DNA of 18,463 bases from Pseudopyrenochaeta lycopersici (GCA_003313425.1 NHZP01000181.1:1-18463); one strand, 5' to 3'; counted from the first letter of the stretch, positions 1 through 11,070 are shown. Notes: generated from the letters alone by a model not told the origin. Numbers and translations are program-made.

Positions 1-1
1 G

Positions 2-103
2 CAACAATATGCATCACCTTTAGATCATGAACAAGGTGAAATAGATGGCGCGACTGCATTGTATCAGGAAGGAAGAGTGAAATTTCGTCTAAGGCCCGAG
101 TGA
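2..103 (+). CDS. Possible 3' end of a gene cut by the left edge
   Basis: The frame starting at base 2 stays open for 33 codons and ends in TGA at 101-103. The encoded tail is hydrophilic and protein-like, finishing in VKFRLRPE. A run of this length without a stop is not rare by chance, and I recognise no family, so this is only a candidate terminal exon. No in-frame start lies inside the window. Confidence 0.2.
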   Translation, partial: QQYASPLDHEQGEIDGATALYQEGRVKFRLRPE

Positions 104-1735
104 GAAGCAGGCAACGGCTTCTGTGGATGATGAGGATGATGACTGCGGTATCCGCAGCATTGGGTTATCTGAGCAAGCGGCCTGCGTGATCGTTGTTTAC
201 TCTGACTGCATCTCTTCTATATACTCGAAGAATGGATTAGAAGGATGTTCAGCGGTCAACTACAGGAAATTATCGCTGTTGCTGAAATATCAAGTAAACG
301 CAGTAAACAAGAATGCGCTCACTACCTAGCTGTTGCTACATTGTACACAGGGTTTTTGCCTCTGCAGCCTCTCAGCAGCAGAGACAGAACATTTCTAATA
401 AGTCTGCTTATTCTATAGTGCTCGAAATCTAAACTTAGGATCCATCGGTTGATGTTAGGAGCTAGTACAAGCGTCGAGATGCTTACACTAGCGAACGAAC
501 ATCCGCTCTGCGATGTTCACCCCGGTGATTGCACAGCGCAAGGTCACAGGTTATGTAGCTTGTAGCTAGTTAATCAGCTGGACAACCTGCATCGAAGGTG
601 AGAAAGATGTGAAAGGATATGACAAGTGGACGAAAAAACCATCGAGGCTAATGATAAAGACGGTAGGCAGTATTCCTGTCAGCTGCAATGATGCAAGAAA
701 AGGTCACAAGTGATTTGGTGCCGGAAGTGGCGCAAGATGCGGACGGTTGTTTCTACATGCTAGGATATCAAGGTTGGGTTGACTGGTTGACGTCTGGGCG
801 GATGGATTAGATTGCTCATGGTCGGACTCCGTATGTCGCATCGTCTCTCGGACTACTTATATAAGCTGCATCGTTGCTTTAGCTGCTATCAAGGTGCAAT
901 TAATTTGGTTGCAACAGTGCGTCGAGTGTCGCGAATGCTTCTCGGGCTGGTATTTTAGAGCGATGAATGGACTTAAGGGTCAGCATACACAAGATTGCGC
1001 AGGTCACTGCCTAGGATCTGACGACTAAGGATAGTTCGGGGCACGTTAGCTGGAGGACGATTCTCTGAAGGACGCATGCATTTCTGCCATAATTAGGAGC
1101 AAACCTGTACCGCAGGGGGCTTGGTCATTTTCATTTATGCTGACACATTGATTTCTGTCAGCGCACTCATTGTCACAGTCAGACGATGCGAAGTACGACT
1201 GTCTGGTATTTGGTCAAGCACATTTCTCTATCCTGGAGCGGAGTGGAGGATGCAGCATCTTCGCGCCTGTCGAGGTGTCGGCTGTCGTATTCCTAGCTGG
1301 AATATTATGTTGGTGTGATGTACCGCAAATATCCGCCAGCTATCGATCACAAGATAGTAGTTTTACAAGCAGCACTTTGCACATCCAGTATCACCTTTCG
1401 TACAATCAAAGAATTCTGTCAAGAGTGGGCTACTCAGCGCTTGCGCACAGCCAGGCTGCAAGCACTTACGGCTTCAACCCGTCGACCGTAAGCATGGAAT
1501 CCTGGTGCGAGACATCACATCTGGGAGCATGCAATGGGGGGAGAGCGATTTTGCGAGATTCCGTAGGCGCATTTTCAAGCTGGCTCGTCTCCCGTGTGTT
1601 CCGAGCTCTCTTGTTTCTGCAAAGCCATTTATCGACCGCAAACCCCACAAAAGCTTGAGCACATCTCTTTGGAACTCGGGCACTGCCCAAGGGCGAGACG
1701 TTGATATCCCCAACTCGACCATCCTTTCAGCCCAG
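104..1735. other. Gene-poor stretch, no recognisable feature
   Basis: I see no gene that can be supported on either strand. Two overlapping plus-strand frames (1170-1658 and 1505-1735) stay open. The second runs in frame into the MFS start at 1736, so it could hold an N-terminal extension or the 5' UTR of that gene, but its translation has no recognisable family character. A pyrimidine tract ending in TTTCAG just before 1731 could be the acceptor of a 5' intron. Confidence 0.4.
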
Positions 1736-3593
1736 ATGGAAGTGTCACTCGCCATGCTGCTCGCATCTCTCCTAGTCTTCACCTTCTTGATCGCTATCGA
1801 TGCCACCAGTGTCGTCCTTGCCGTTTCAGTAAGGCTTCCTCTGTGCAACTCATATACGCAATCAATACCTAACAGATACACGACAGACAATCACCACAGA
1901 CCTCGATGGCAATGCTACCGAAAGCTTTTGGATCGGAGCATCTTATTTGCTTGCCATGTGCATGTCACTGCCCATCCTGTCCAGACTGGCTAATGTATTC
2001 GACCCGTAAAAGTGTTATCCTGGCATCCATAATGATGCTTGGTGTCGGCTCACTGGTCTGCGAAAGTGCCGACACAATAGCCCTATTACTGGTGGGGCGT
2101 ATCGTTCAAGGCCTTGGTGCTGGTGGGCTCACGGTGCTTTCTTATGCGTTGTATGGAGATTTGGAGCCTCAAGACGGACTCAAGTTCTTGACCGCAATTA
2201 GTCTTTTCATTGCCGCCGGGACAGTTTGCGGACCTCTCATTGGTGCTGCCCTGAGCCATGGCAATCACTGGGTAAGTCCGCTCCGGAGGAGCCGACACGT
2301 CGAGCTAACAGCTACACCAGCGCTGGATCTTTCGCTTGAACGTTCCTTTGTGTGTAGTGCTCGGGGTGCTCGTGTACAATGCGGGCGACGTCGAAAAGCG
2401 AGTCTCCAGTGCTGCAAAGCTATCAGACATAAGCCTGATCGCTGTTGCACTTTTCATCTCATCAATCGTTCCTCTGCTTGTAGGCCTGAGTCTTGCTGGT
2501 AGCCTCTACAAGTGGACAGACTGGCAGGTGATAGTCCCGGTTACTTCTGGAAGTATTTCTCTTCTGCTGCTCGTAGGCAAGGAGCTCATCCCAAATGAAG
2601 CCCGGTTGCCCTTTGGAAGCAGGATTGTCTCCAGCAAGCCATTGCTGGGGCTGAGGCGGCTCAGGAATTTGCACGGCGCAGCCACATTTGGAGGTGCAAT
2701 GTTTCTCGGAGTGCTTGTCAGTCATCCTTTATACGCCACAACTACCCAGCCCTAACCAAGTACAGATGTATGCGTTGCTCTTCTTCCTACCCATCTACTA
2801 CAGAGTCATCAAGGAGCAGTCCACGATCGCCACAGGCCTGCTTTTGCTTCCACAGACCGTCCTGATGGCGCCGTGTGCTGGTGTGGTACTTGCCCTCGTT
2901 ACGGTGTTCCGTCTGTCGTACCGATGGACGATCTTGCTGGGCTGGGTTTGCACTACGTGCGGTGTCGGCCTGCTGGCTTTGCTTGGCGCCGACAGGACGG
3001 TCGCGTTTGATATCCTGCTCAATCTGCTCTCTGGATTTGGCATCGGGATTCTTCTGCCAGCCTTGGCGCTCAGCGCCAAAGACAGCACGGACAGCGCAGA
3101 TGCTCTTGAAGCACCGACGGTTCTGGTCTTCATGCGTTATCTAGGCAGCGCTTCGGGCTTGGTTGCTGTCGGACTTGTGTTCCAACGCGTGTTGCGGGAC
3201 AATCTTGGGTCAACCAAATTCAAGAGTGAAGCTGACGAGATGACCAAGTATGCCACCACACTTATGTACTCGATTCGCGAGATGTCAAGTTCTCAAGACA
3301 AGCGGATTTTGATAGATGCGACCGAGACGACGCTGCGTACCATCTGGCTAGCCTTGTCGGTTGTTTCTTTCGCAGTGCTTGTGCTAAACTGCATCATGGT
3401 TGTGGTTACCATGAGGCAGAAGTCAAAGCCAACCAGCCAAATTTCCGAACCAGGCGTCGACAGTGCTCCAAAGCTGGTGCTAGAGACAGTGTCGGAGCCC
3501 GATTGTTCTTGGCTTGGTAAAGGCGACCTCAAAGCCTTCCTGGACAACCCTGTACGTCTTAACCACGCGCCTAACGAGACTACAAGAGCGTGA
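1736..3593 (+). pseudogene. MFS drug/H+ antiporter-like transporter, 14-TM type, one frameshift
   Basis: Major facilitator superfamily exporter of the fungal DHA2 (14-TM) kind, expected in the plasma or vacuolar membrane; the substrate cannot be read from sequence. Exons are 1736-1828, 1887-2271, 2321-2716 and 2766-3593, with introns of 58, 49 and 49 bp (GTAAGG, GTAAGT, GTCAGT donors; CTAAC-like branch points). The spliced protein would be about 566 residues. Family signs are the TM1 stretch with AIDATS, the TM4 motif GRIVQGLGAGG (about 101-111), the TM5 segment with GPLIGAAL, RWIFRLNVP at the exon 2/3 joint, WAGSLYKW-like SLAGSLYKWTDW before TM7, and FFLPIYYRV. One base too many in the CCC run at 2003-2005 puts TAA at 2007-2009, exactly where motif A should read D-R-K. 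Total exon length is one more than a multiple of three, which fits a single insertion. It is either a recent pseudogene or a sequencing indel. The start at 1736 is the first ATG close to TM1; an upstream start at 1505 is possible. Confidence 0.85.
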
Positions 3594-4085
3594 AGGAACG
3601 GCTTGCAATGCCTAAGCATGTGGACGGCTTAGCGACCAAGGGCGATATTAGATGTGGATCTGTTGGGAAAATGTGGCCTAGCGTTGAGCCATAAGAGACT
3701 GTTTGTGGGGAAGAGGCAGCGGTGTTCCCGCACGCCGATTTACAAGTCCGCGAAACGTATAACTTACTCCAGCCATTCGACTATCATTCTTTCTTTGAGA
3801 TTAGATAGAACTTAATGGCAACGCATTTAGGCGAGTCACGTCTGTTGCCTGGTTTTTGCCATTTTTTTTAATTCCCGAGTTCACATGCACCGTCTTGCGG
3901 AGCTGCGCTGAGCTGTGACGGGGACGGAGTAGGCTTAATCAATGCGATACTGTCACAGTCGAGCGCCTAGTAGCATCAACATCAATGGAGGCGAAATCAA
4001 TACATTTAGCTAACATTAAGTCAAACACAGCACGCAAACACTGCAGGATTACGCCGACAACCAGCCAGAGCCCACCAATGCAACC
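3594..4085. other. Intergenic region between convergent genes
   Basis: The 3' flanks of the MFS gene (+) and of the orphan gene (-) meet here. A T-rich run (nine T) lies near 3862-3870. I see no gene, repeat or RNA that can be supported. Confidence 0.4.
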
Positions 4086-5144
4086 TTACAAGGTCTCATT
4101 CTTTACTTCCTGTGCAAGCAAAGCTTGGACCCAAGCAGCCTGCATTGTCTCGAACCCATTGAGGACGTCAGAAAAGAGGATCTCGACCTTCTCCAGGAGC
4201 TGCCACGTCCGACCTTCTGGACACATTGGAGTCATCTTTCTAACCTTCCGTCTCCTCGTTGATTCCAAGTATTCTCGGTACATTTCTGGCTGTCGTTCCT
4301 GCAGGATTGGATCAAAGTCTTTCCTTAAGCCGCCAGCTGCAAGAAAGCCACTCGAGCTACTCCGAATCGGCCCTCTGTAATCATAGCCTGCTTCTTTCCT
4401 TTTTTGGTATAACTTCTCTGCTTTGCCCTCGTCTTTGAGACTCAGAAATACGGTAATATAGTATACGGTCTTGTGTTTTGAGTGGTACATAATCGCATCG
4501 ACAACCTGGTAGTCAGTAATAACATTTAGCGTGTTTTGGCCCCTACACTCCGCCAAGAAATCTCGATCAACTCTGGCATGCAGTCCGTGACCATAGTCAT
4601 CATCTTGGAAGGAGGCTTCTCCCTGGATCTGCTTTTGTTGAATCTGAGCCCATGTCACGAATTCATGCAGTCCGCTTTGGGCTTGGACGATGCAATGGGT
4701 ACCGCCCGTCACTTGCTGGCAGTGGGTCTGCCTGCAGCTCAGAATGCTTTTCGCTATGATTCTGTAGTCCGAGGGTGGGTTGAGCTTAGGATTTTCTTCG
4801 TCGACAGCCATTTGAAAGCCATGGCTTTCGGTCTGTGACGCAGACATCACGACGTTGGAGGTACCGAAATCCAATATATGGCCCGGCTCCTCAGATGCTA
4901 CAAGGGTGCCTTCTTCACACTGCTGGTATTCCAGACTCGAAGCAGACATTTCAGGCACTGTACATAACACCATTGCATCTTTCTTAGCCTTGTTCTTTGT
5001 GGCTATGGCTTTGTTCACCGAGTTTTGGAGCGCTTTTGGTCCAATGGCGATTTTCGACGGCCACTTCGATTCTCTAGCAGATGATGCCCTCTTGGTACTG
5101 TGCGTCCCAGTTGAAATAGTAGTCTTCTTGGCGCTTCTTCCCAT
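4086..5144 (-). CDS. Orphan protein of unknown function, about 352 aa
   Basis: An uninterrupted minus-strand frame without introns, stop TAA at 4086-4088. I place the start at the ATG at 5142-5144 (MGRSAKK); the frame stays open upstream to beyond 5210, but that part has no ATG. I do not recognise the family. The first 60 or so residues are rich in Lys, Ser, Thr and Arg, suggesting a disordered, possibly nuclear tail. The middle is acidic and Gln-rich. A later segment around YHSKHKTVYYITVFLSLKD has the alternating hydrophobic pattern of beta strands followed by a helix, the most fold-like part. A basic cluster (STRRRKVRK) lies near the C-terminus, followed by an amphipathic helix rich in Leu, Ala and Gln. 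No signal peptide or membrane segment is visible. The long frame with sensible composition argues for a real gene; no function is claimed. Confidence 0.6.
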   Translation of the reverse strand: MGRSAKKTTISTGTHSTKRASSARESKWPSKIAIGPKALQNSVNKAIATKNKAKKDAMVLCTVPEMSASSLEYQQCEEGTLVASEEPGHILDFGTSNVVMSASQTESHGFQMAVDEENPKLNPPSDYRIIAKSILSCRQTHCQQVTGGTHCIVQAQSGLHEFVTWAQIQQKQIQGEASFQDDDYGHGLHARVDRDFLAECRGQNTLNVITDYQVVDAIMYHSKHKTVYYITVFLSLKDEGKAEKLYQKRKEAGYDYRGPIRSSSSGFLAAGGLRKDFDPILQERQPEMYREYLESTRRRKVRKMTPMCPEGRTWQLLEKVEILFSDVLNGFETMQAAWVQALLAQEVKNETL

Positions 5145-5818
5145 GACCTGTTGATTTCTGTTGTCACGGAACGATGCTATGTCTCGAGTGATTCTAGGGA
5201 ATCGTCCCAACTTCTGAACTTGGACTGCTCTCGTGGTTGAATATTTCCTCCTCCGTACAGTTGCAAGTATGCTGCTGTGCGAACCTTCTTATAGAGTATG
5301 TTCGAGTGTTGCTTGCTGCTGATGCTAGGATAAGTTGCACTTTCAGATTATCTCACAACGTGACACAACATTATGCTCAAAGACGTCATGCAATCATATA
5401 ATTACATGTGCATGAATCAGCATAAGCACACACGATGTTGCGATATTTGTACATCCACAGATCCCTGTAATAGCACGTGTTAAGCGTAGCCGTAAGACAT
5501 TCGACGTGCTGATACTAGACTTGTCAGAATTGTGAGATAACTGCCAATCTCTGAGAGACTAATGTATCGATGCTCCTGTAGACCTGACGTGCTCTGAGTT
5601 TTCTGGGTGGGCGTCCATTTGGATATACGTTGTTTATGTACCCTGATGCGTCACAACCATTGACTTCTTCTTAGTGAATATTTACCTCCTTGCAAAAGGT
5701 CTCTAAACAAACGGGTTCACGGACGCCAAGTAGGCAACGTTTTCCAGTAATTTCTATCTTCAATAGCACTTGTTCTCGAGTTGCTTGTTAGCATTCGTCA
5801 TTTGTGGTAAGTCCGACT
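5145..5818. other. Divergent intergenic region, shared promoter space
   Basis: The orphan gene leaves to the left and the Telo_bind gene to the right, so both promoters should lie in these 674 bp. A GTAAGT at 5807 just before the right-hand ATG could be the donor of an alternative 5' intron. I see no coding sequence or repeat. Confidence 0.4.
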
Positions 5819-7785
5819 ATGTCGGGTCAAGATGATCTGGGTGGCATTGAGAACGAGCCTTGTGGCAGAGAAGAATGGTACTGCCATCAATCTTGCTACA
5901 CTGTGCCTCCTGATGACCAGTCTATAGCTTGGCCAACCTCGTGAGAATCCGTGATCTCCAGAAGAACCAGGATGAGTTGTGGGCTCGATTGGTTGACCTC
6001 TCCAAAACCGAAACGGAGCTGGCTGAGCAGGTCAAGTCCTTGGAATGCATCGTAAGTTGCCCCACCAGCAGTCTCACCGCTGGGCTAACAAGAACGATAG
6101 ATTGTCTCTAGGAGCAAGAGGATCGGAGAATTGGAACATCAAGTGAAAAGCTACAACGAGGAATTGTACACTGTTACACGTTGCCATGAGCAGTGCAAGC
6201 CTAATCTTGAAGCAGAGAAACAACGCAATGAGAGTGAGAAGGCCGACTTGGAAGGCCAGATTGCAGCCCTCCTAGAGACGAACACAAAGCTGCTAAGCAG
6301 GCTAGCCGGAGACCGCCAGTCAGTGTCCGAACACACCAGAATTTCAGCACCTGCGTCTCTTCAATCGTTATCGAGAGACAACGACGAAGACCAAGCAGAC
6401 ACCTCCCCGCCAAGTCCAGGCTCAGTCGAGACCCCCGAAAGTGAAGCAAACGAGCTACGGCCATCGCTGCAGGCAGAGCTCATGTTGGTGAACTCAAGCG
6501 ACGCTTCAGAGATAGACTGGTGGGATCAAGGTTCTAGTGCCGAAGACAACGACCTCATACCGTTGCATGACGAGTACAATGAGATGGCTAGGCAAGACGC
6601 CATGGGCCGACTGCCTGATGATGGCGCCCTAACCGAAGCTGCCTCGCTCACCCGACCTATGGAGCTTTCCTCGAACATCGTAGTCCACAAAGAATCCGCA
6701 CTTGAAGTTGACCGTAACTGTTGTAATTCCTGCGTGCGATGTAAGCCGCAGACGAGACACGGGCGCAGGAGGCGAAGGCTAAAATGGAAAAACGCTCTAC
6801 TTGCACGGCCACGGCGGACTACGCAGGAGGGCTGTCCGCAGCTAGGTCTACCTGGCGTGAAACTTCGCTGTGGGCATGAAGACTTCAGTCCCTCGGCTCA
6901 GCTGGTAATTGCAGACGACATCGCAGATCGCCTGCCATTTGCTACGACCACGATCCCAGGTAGGCAAACCGCAGAGAAAGCCGTCGTTGGAAAGTGGGAC
7001 CTACGTTTTGGTAGCAACTCTTGCCTGTCTCCAAGCACCACGCGTGAATTCGGCGATCCAGAGCGGCGTTGGTGTAGTCCATCCACTCAAAGTCACCTTG
7101 CAGTGCATGAGCCCAACGATTCCGGCTCCTTGGCGGATCAGCACACCTCAAACGAACATACGACGAAGATAAGGCATCCTGATAGCAGAAGCAACTTTGA
7201 AGGACCACCACACTCGCACTATAGGTTCAGAATCGCTGAGAACGGGCGTGACGGGGAAGAAGGTACCAGATTTGACTTTGTCACGTAGCCCGATTATGCT
7301 AAGACTGAGTAGCAGGTTGGACACGCAATCTAGAATACCACCCACGATCCCGTGATTCGACCCGCGTAAGCCTTATCTCCTTGCACAGTTGCGCCCTCCG
7401 ACACGAGTTGGTAGATATTGTGGCGGTTGTGGCAGTTTGTGTCAACGGAGATGAGGACGAAAGCAGTGTCAGGATTTTCCTCAAGGACGAAAGCAGGATC
7501 GAAGCGCCCTCTGTCGCAGCTGTCATCTATAGATCCCATGTCGCAGCGCTGCCAGAAGCTCGTGTGGGGGATTGCATACTGTTAAAGAGCTTTGCTGTCT
7601 GTTTTGACGGCAAGAAAATTCCTTACATTGAAAGCATAGGTAGCAGTGCATGGTATGTATGGGGTGGCGCTGGAGCGCCTGCCTGCCATGAACATTCTAT
7701 TCAACTCAGCGACGTGCAATCAAAAGAAATGCAGCGTCTCTACAAATGGTGGCAATCACAATCCAACACTACACCATTTGTATGA
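5819..7785 (+). CDS. Coiled-coil protein with C-terminal POT1/Cdc13-like (Telo_bind) OB fold
   Basis: Four exons join without a break: 5819-5877, 5928-6051, 6101-7262 and 7316-7785, giving about 604 residues. The introns are 50, 49 and 53 bp; donors are GTACTG, GTAAGT and GTACCA, and all phases agree. Residues about 22-131 form a heptad-rich coiled coil in two blocks (DLQKNQDELWARL; ADLEGQIAALLETNTKLL). Residues 132-250 are acidic and disordered. A Cys cluster (CCNSCVRC, about 268-275) precedes a strongly basic patch (RRRRRLKWKN, about 283-292). From about 465 to the end the pattern fits a telomeric single-strand-binding OB fold: LVDIVAVV, an acidic loop, SVAAVIYRSHVAALPEARVGD, CILLKSF, SSAWYVWG, and a closing LYKWW. 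In fungi such domains occur in POT1/Cdc13-type proteins, so single-stranded DNA binding is the likely role. This is family-pattern recognition, not a database match. Exon 1 depends on a weak donor but supplies the only in-frame ATG. Confidence 0.72.
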
Positions 7786-8014
7786 TAGCTCTTTCGCTCC
7801 TTTCCCACGGCCATCCAGTTTGAATTGGTACGACCATGTTTTGTAAGGCGTTCTTCATCTTTGCATGGGGGAGGTGTTGTGTACTGAATCCGGGGCAAAA
7901 CAGGCCGACAGTTATCGTATTTGTTAGCTGGATAGATAAGGAATGGCTGGGATGACACCAGCACGAGAGACAATTGCAACCATTTTCAGACCTTCTTAGC
8001 TGCCAATTACTTGA

Positions 8015-9688
8015 TCAGCCAAACGCAGGATTATCGTGGGCGATGCAGTCGTGCGAAATGTCCTATGAAATGTTACCTTTATTTAACTCAAGAAATTGTG
8101 CTAGACACACTTACTTGAACCACAACAGACCCAGCGCGTACGATTGCGTCATCACCAACCCTGACACCCGTTTCAATAACGCAATTTGGGCCGATATACG
8201 CGTTCTGGCCGATGCAGACTTCTTGGGCAATTCTCCTGCCGTCGGCTCCTTTCAGAGCTTATTGTCACTTGGAGTCTTGAGGGTTGTAATCGTGGCACGA
8301 GCGCCAATCTCAGTGTTCTTTCCGATGAAGATTGTGGCAGATTCATGGAATATGCAACGGGGTCCGATGACGACGTTGGCAGCGATGGAGAGAAGATATC
8401 CGTAGGCGCAATAAAAAGGCGCGGCTACGTGCACGTTTTCGCCAAGACGATCAATGGTAGCCATGAAACAACGTGCGAATTCGTTCACTGCGATGCTCAC
8501 ATCGGTGTTCGCCGTGTTGTTAAACTGATATACCGCACTCGAGCATTGTGTACGTTCATCTACCAACTGCTTATCGAACGGTAAAAATCGATTGGCCAGT
8601 CAGCATTTTCTCTTTTTCGGAATCGCGAAACGCTGGCGGCGGTGCATGTTGGATCGGTGATCTTGTAGGAGGTACAATGGTGTTAGGAGCTGTTGATGGT
8701 GGAGGTGGATGTCGTTGTAGTGACGGCGGTTGCGGTAGCTGCTGCTTAGAGCGCTATAAAGACCTTGAACATTGAGCTGTCTCTTGGGATGCTCTGGAGG
8801 GTCGTGAGATGGGTGGCAATTGCAAAGATGACTGGGAACATGTGCCATACACGGCATGACCACAGAGAGTTCGAACCAAGCAGGACACCTCTAGTCGCTT
8901 GAGATTGACTTACACAAGTGGCGCTGGTGCGTTGGCGAATACCTGGCTCGTGCTCTGTGGCGTGTGGTAGTGAATACCCGGATTTTGCTGCTTACAACGT
9001 ACTGTAGCTCTTCAAAGAGAGATATGTGGTGAAGTGGCGCTACCTGCGGCTTATGGGTCGAATTGTCAGAGTGGACATGCTGTGTAGTATGTCCATGAAG
9101 ATGCAAGACCGCCAATGGGGGGGTCGCTCTTGCTCATGCCGACCATTGTCACCACAACGACTAGGGGCTAACGAAATGGTATTGAGCTGTTCGCGAGCGC
9201 CCTTTGACCGTTCTGAGCTGTAGTTGCGTGCGAAGTCTTGCACAGCGGTGTATGTCTCGAAGTGCAAATCAAACGTCGGCTATCGACTGGCGCTAACCCC
9301 GCTGTTGTTCGCTCCTTTGCTTGAATCGAAGGTGATACCCTTGCCGCACCAGAGTAACTTGTTTGCATAACCCGTACAAACGAACCCACCTCGTACACAA
9401 TTGTTACCTATTCACACGTTAAACATCAACAGGGTAGAACACTGATTAGAGGATGTCCAAACCTACAGCCAGGTTTTGCTTCATCGCACTTCTTCTTTCG
9501 CCTTCCGCATGTGAAACAACCAGTCCTGCTTCGAGGTGCGTATTGCTATTCGAGGTTAATCTGGTCCACGAAATAGGCTGCCAAAGACGTACCCTTTCCT
9601 TATTCTTCAGTATCGCTGGCACGCCCACTCGGATCACCTGGGATGCGATTGCTTTTTCGAGGCAACCTGAATTGCTCGTAGCACCCAT
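8015..9688 (-). pseudogene. Broken Zn2Cys6 regulator fused to maltose O-acetyltransferase-like (Mac/hexapeptide) domain
   Basis: The N-terminal exons read cleanly. They are 9688-9593, intron 9592-9546 (GTACGT), 9545-9467, intron 9466-9408 (GTAGGT), and exon 3 from 9407. Together they give RSRTG followed by Cys at 42, 45, 52, 59, 62 and 69, the exact C-x2-C-x6-C-x6-C-x2-C-x6-C zinc cluster, then GYANK. Next comes a long Pro/Gln/His-rich linker in shifting frames (for example HTPQSTSQVF near 8960 and LPQPPSLQRHPPPP near 8720). The Mac domain follows: SEKEKMLTG (about 8621-8595), PFDKQLVDERTQC, YQFNNTANTDVS. Left-handed beta-helix hexapeptide repeats come next (ANVVIGPRCIF, IGKNTEIGA, IGQNAYIGPNCVI). 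A 52-bp intron (8114-8063) leads to the last exon, which ends NPAFG and TGA at 8015-8017. Lesions: a frame change near 9330, further changes in the linker, TAG at 8754-8756 or a shift there, a lost base at the five-A run 8583-8587, and a shift just before TGA at 8252-8254. The Zn2Cys6-Mac-hexapeptide fusion is known to me from ascomycetes. This copy cannot make the full protein as written. Confidence 0.8.
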
Positions 9689-11070
9689 AGACAAGGGTAA
9701 TACCGATACGTGGCCAATTCAATGGAGCCCTGTTCACGACGTAGTAATTCTTGGCCTATACTCTGAGGCACCTGGGGAGGTTCAGTGGTCCGTTGACCCT
9801 CAGCCTCTAAACCAACTTGACAAGGTAGAGTCCGATGCTGACTGTTCTCCATGCTGAATATTCCGTTCCCACCCGCAGCTTGGCATGGAATCATACAAGG
9901 CGTTCGCGACTAGGTGGCGTCAAACATAATCCTCTTCCGTCAATTCCAAGCGTCTCCTCTTTGCGGACTCTTATGAGGCTTGTACCCACTTGGTACAGCA
10001 AGGGGATATACAAATGGACGGGAGACGGGTGCCTGTACTCGAGCAATCGGAACGCAGAGCCTCATGTATTGGCTACTTCCGATGTTGCTGCTACAAGTTC
10101 CGCTGGCTTGTGATGTCTCAATGTACGGGCTCAGATGGTTCCGATCATGGACCGAGGTGGGCGGAGCCACAGAACTCCGCTTTCCCTTCACGCAGTCGAT
10201 GTGGAACAGAGCTGATCGATGGCGTTTGTAACACGGGCGATATGTCGAGCGACCTTTGTCCTATGGTCCGTCTACCTGACTGTAGTCGGAGCTTGTGGAA
10301 TGTGAGCTTTGCGGAATGTTGTGTCGCGAGCTGCCTTGCCCTGTGGCCCCACCATGCAGTAGGCGTCTTTGGCGATTATAATAGTAGGAGCGGAGATTGA
10401 ATCAGTCAAAGTCAAGCGTCGTATGCTACAATGGTATTTTGACCAAGGGCTTGAACTCGAGATCTGCACCGCTGTGGCCGAGTATCGATTGGGAACCTGA
10501 AGCTACAAATGTTCGCGATGTTGTGGTGTTATGCGTGCTCCATTGCAAGACACCGACGGCTAACCAGCGAGCGCGCTGTTGTGGCGCAAGAATGGAATCG
10601 AGCGGTGGGGGGCGCCAGTGTCCGCTTCTTCTCTGCGGCACGGTTAAGCGTGCAGGCCATCCCTGCCGTCCCCGCCGCCACGTTGGACCGAGCGGGCGCA
10701 ACCTCCACACCTTCGCTTATCTTTTCCAGTCGGGATCACAGGGCTTATACTGAACCATTCGAGTGAAGACTTGTCGCAGGCCAAGGCATCATCTCAGGGA
10801 ACCTGAGGAAGAACTGCATTAGTAATCTTGCCATATAATCTCAGACGTGCGGGGTCAGGTTTATAAGACCAAGACACAATACACACACAATACAACTTTT
10901 CTGCTCATTATCAATTATTTTGACTTCTCATCATTTTAGCACGTCCAGTGCGACAAGACTCAACGCCTGCTCGCGGGACACCCGTAATTTATCGTCGTTG
11001 ACGATTGGCAAAAGGTACTATACACGCCTAATACTGCACGCACGTAGACTCGCGTGATTCACTATGCTTG
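9689..11070. other. Long stretch without a recognisable gene
   Basis: Short frames exist on both strands (for example 9835-10113 and 10397-10753 plus, 10426-10710 minus), but none has a family pattern, splice-supported continuation or convincing composition. The promoter of the zinc-cluster gene should lie at its left end. A CA-rich patch lies around 10875-10900. A GTTCAAGCC string near 10450 (minus) resembles a tRNA B box, but no matching A box or cloverleaf is seen. Confidence 0.4.

Noticed and set aside
3985..4380. Plus-strand frame of 131 codons
   Set aside because: Mostly opposite the longer and more protein-like orphan gene on the minus strand.
6909..7211. Overlapping plus and minus frames inside the Telo_bind gene
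   Set aside because: The frame-2 exon 6101-7262 continues into a recognised domain by a phase-correct splice; the others have no support.
8600..8863. Minus-strand frame of 87 codons as a separate small gene
   Set aside because: It lies in the linker of the zinc-cluster/acetyltransferase remnant. Part of it may be the original linker frame (RQLNVQGLY), which would mean a frameshift near 8755 in place of the TAG; both readings mark the gene as broken.
9453..9857. Plus-strand frame of 134 codons with a signal-peptide-like start, as for a small secreted protein
   Set aside because: It lies opposite the zinc-cluster exons, whose six Cys and splice sites fit exactly; the plus-strand frame is a shadow.
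10426..10490. tRNA-like B-box string on the minus strand
   Set aside because: No A box at a suitable distance and no acceptor stem pairing.
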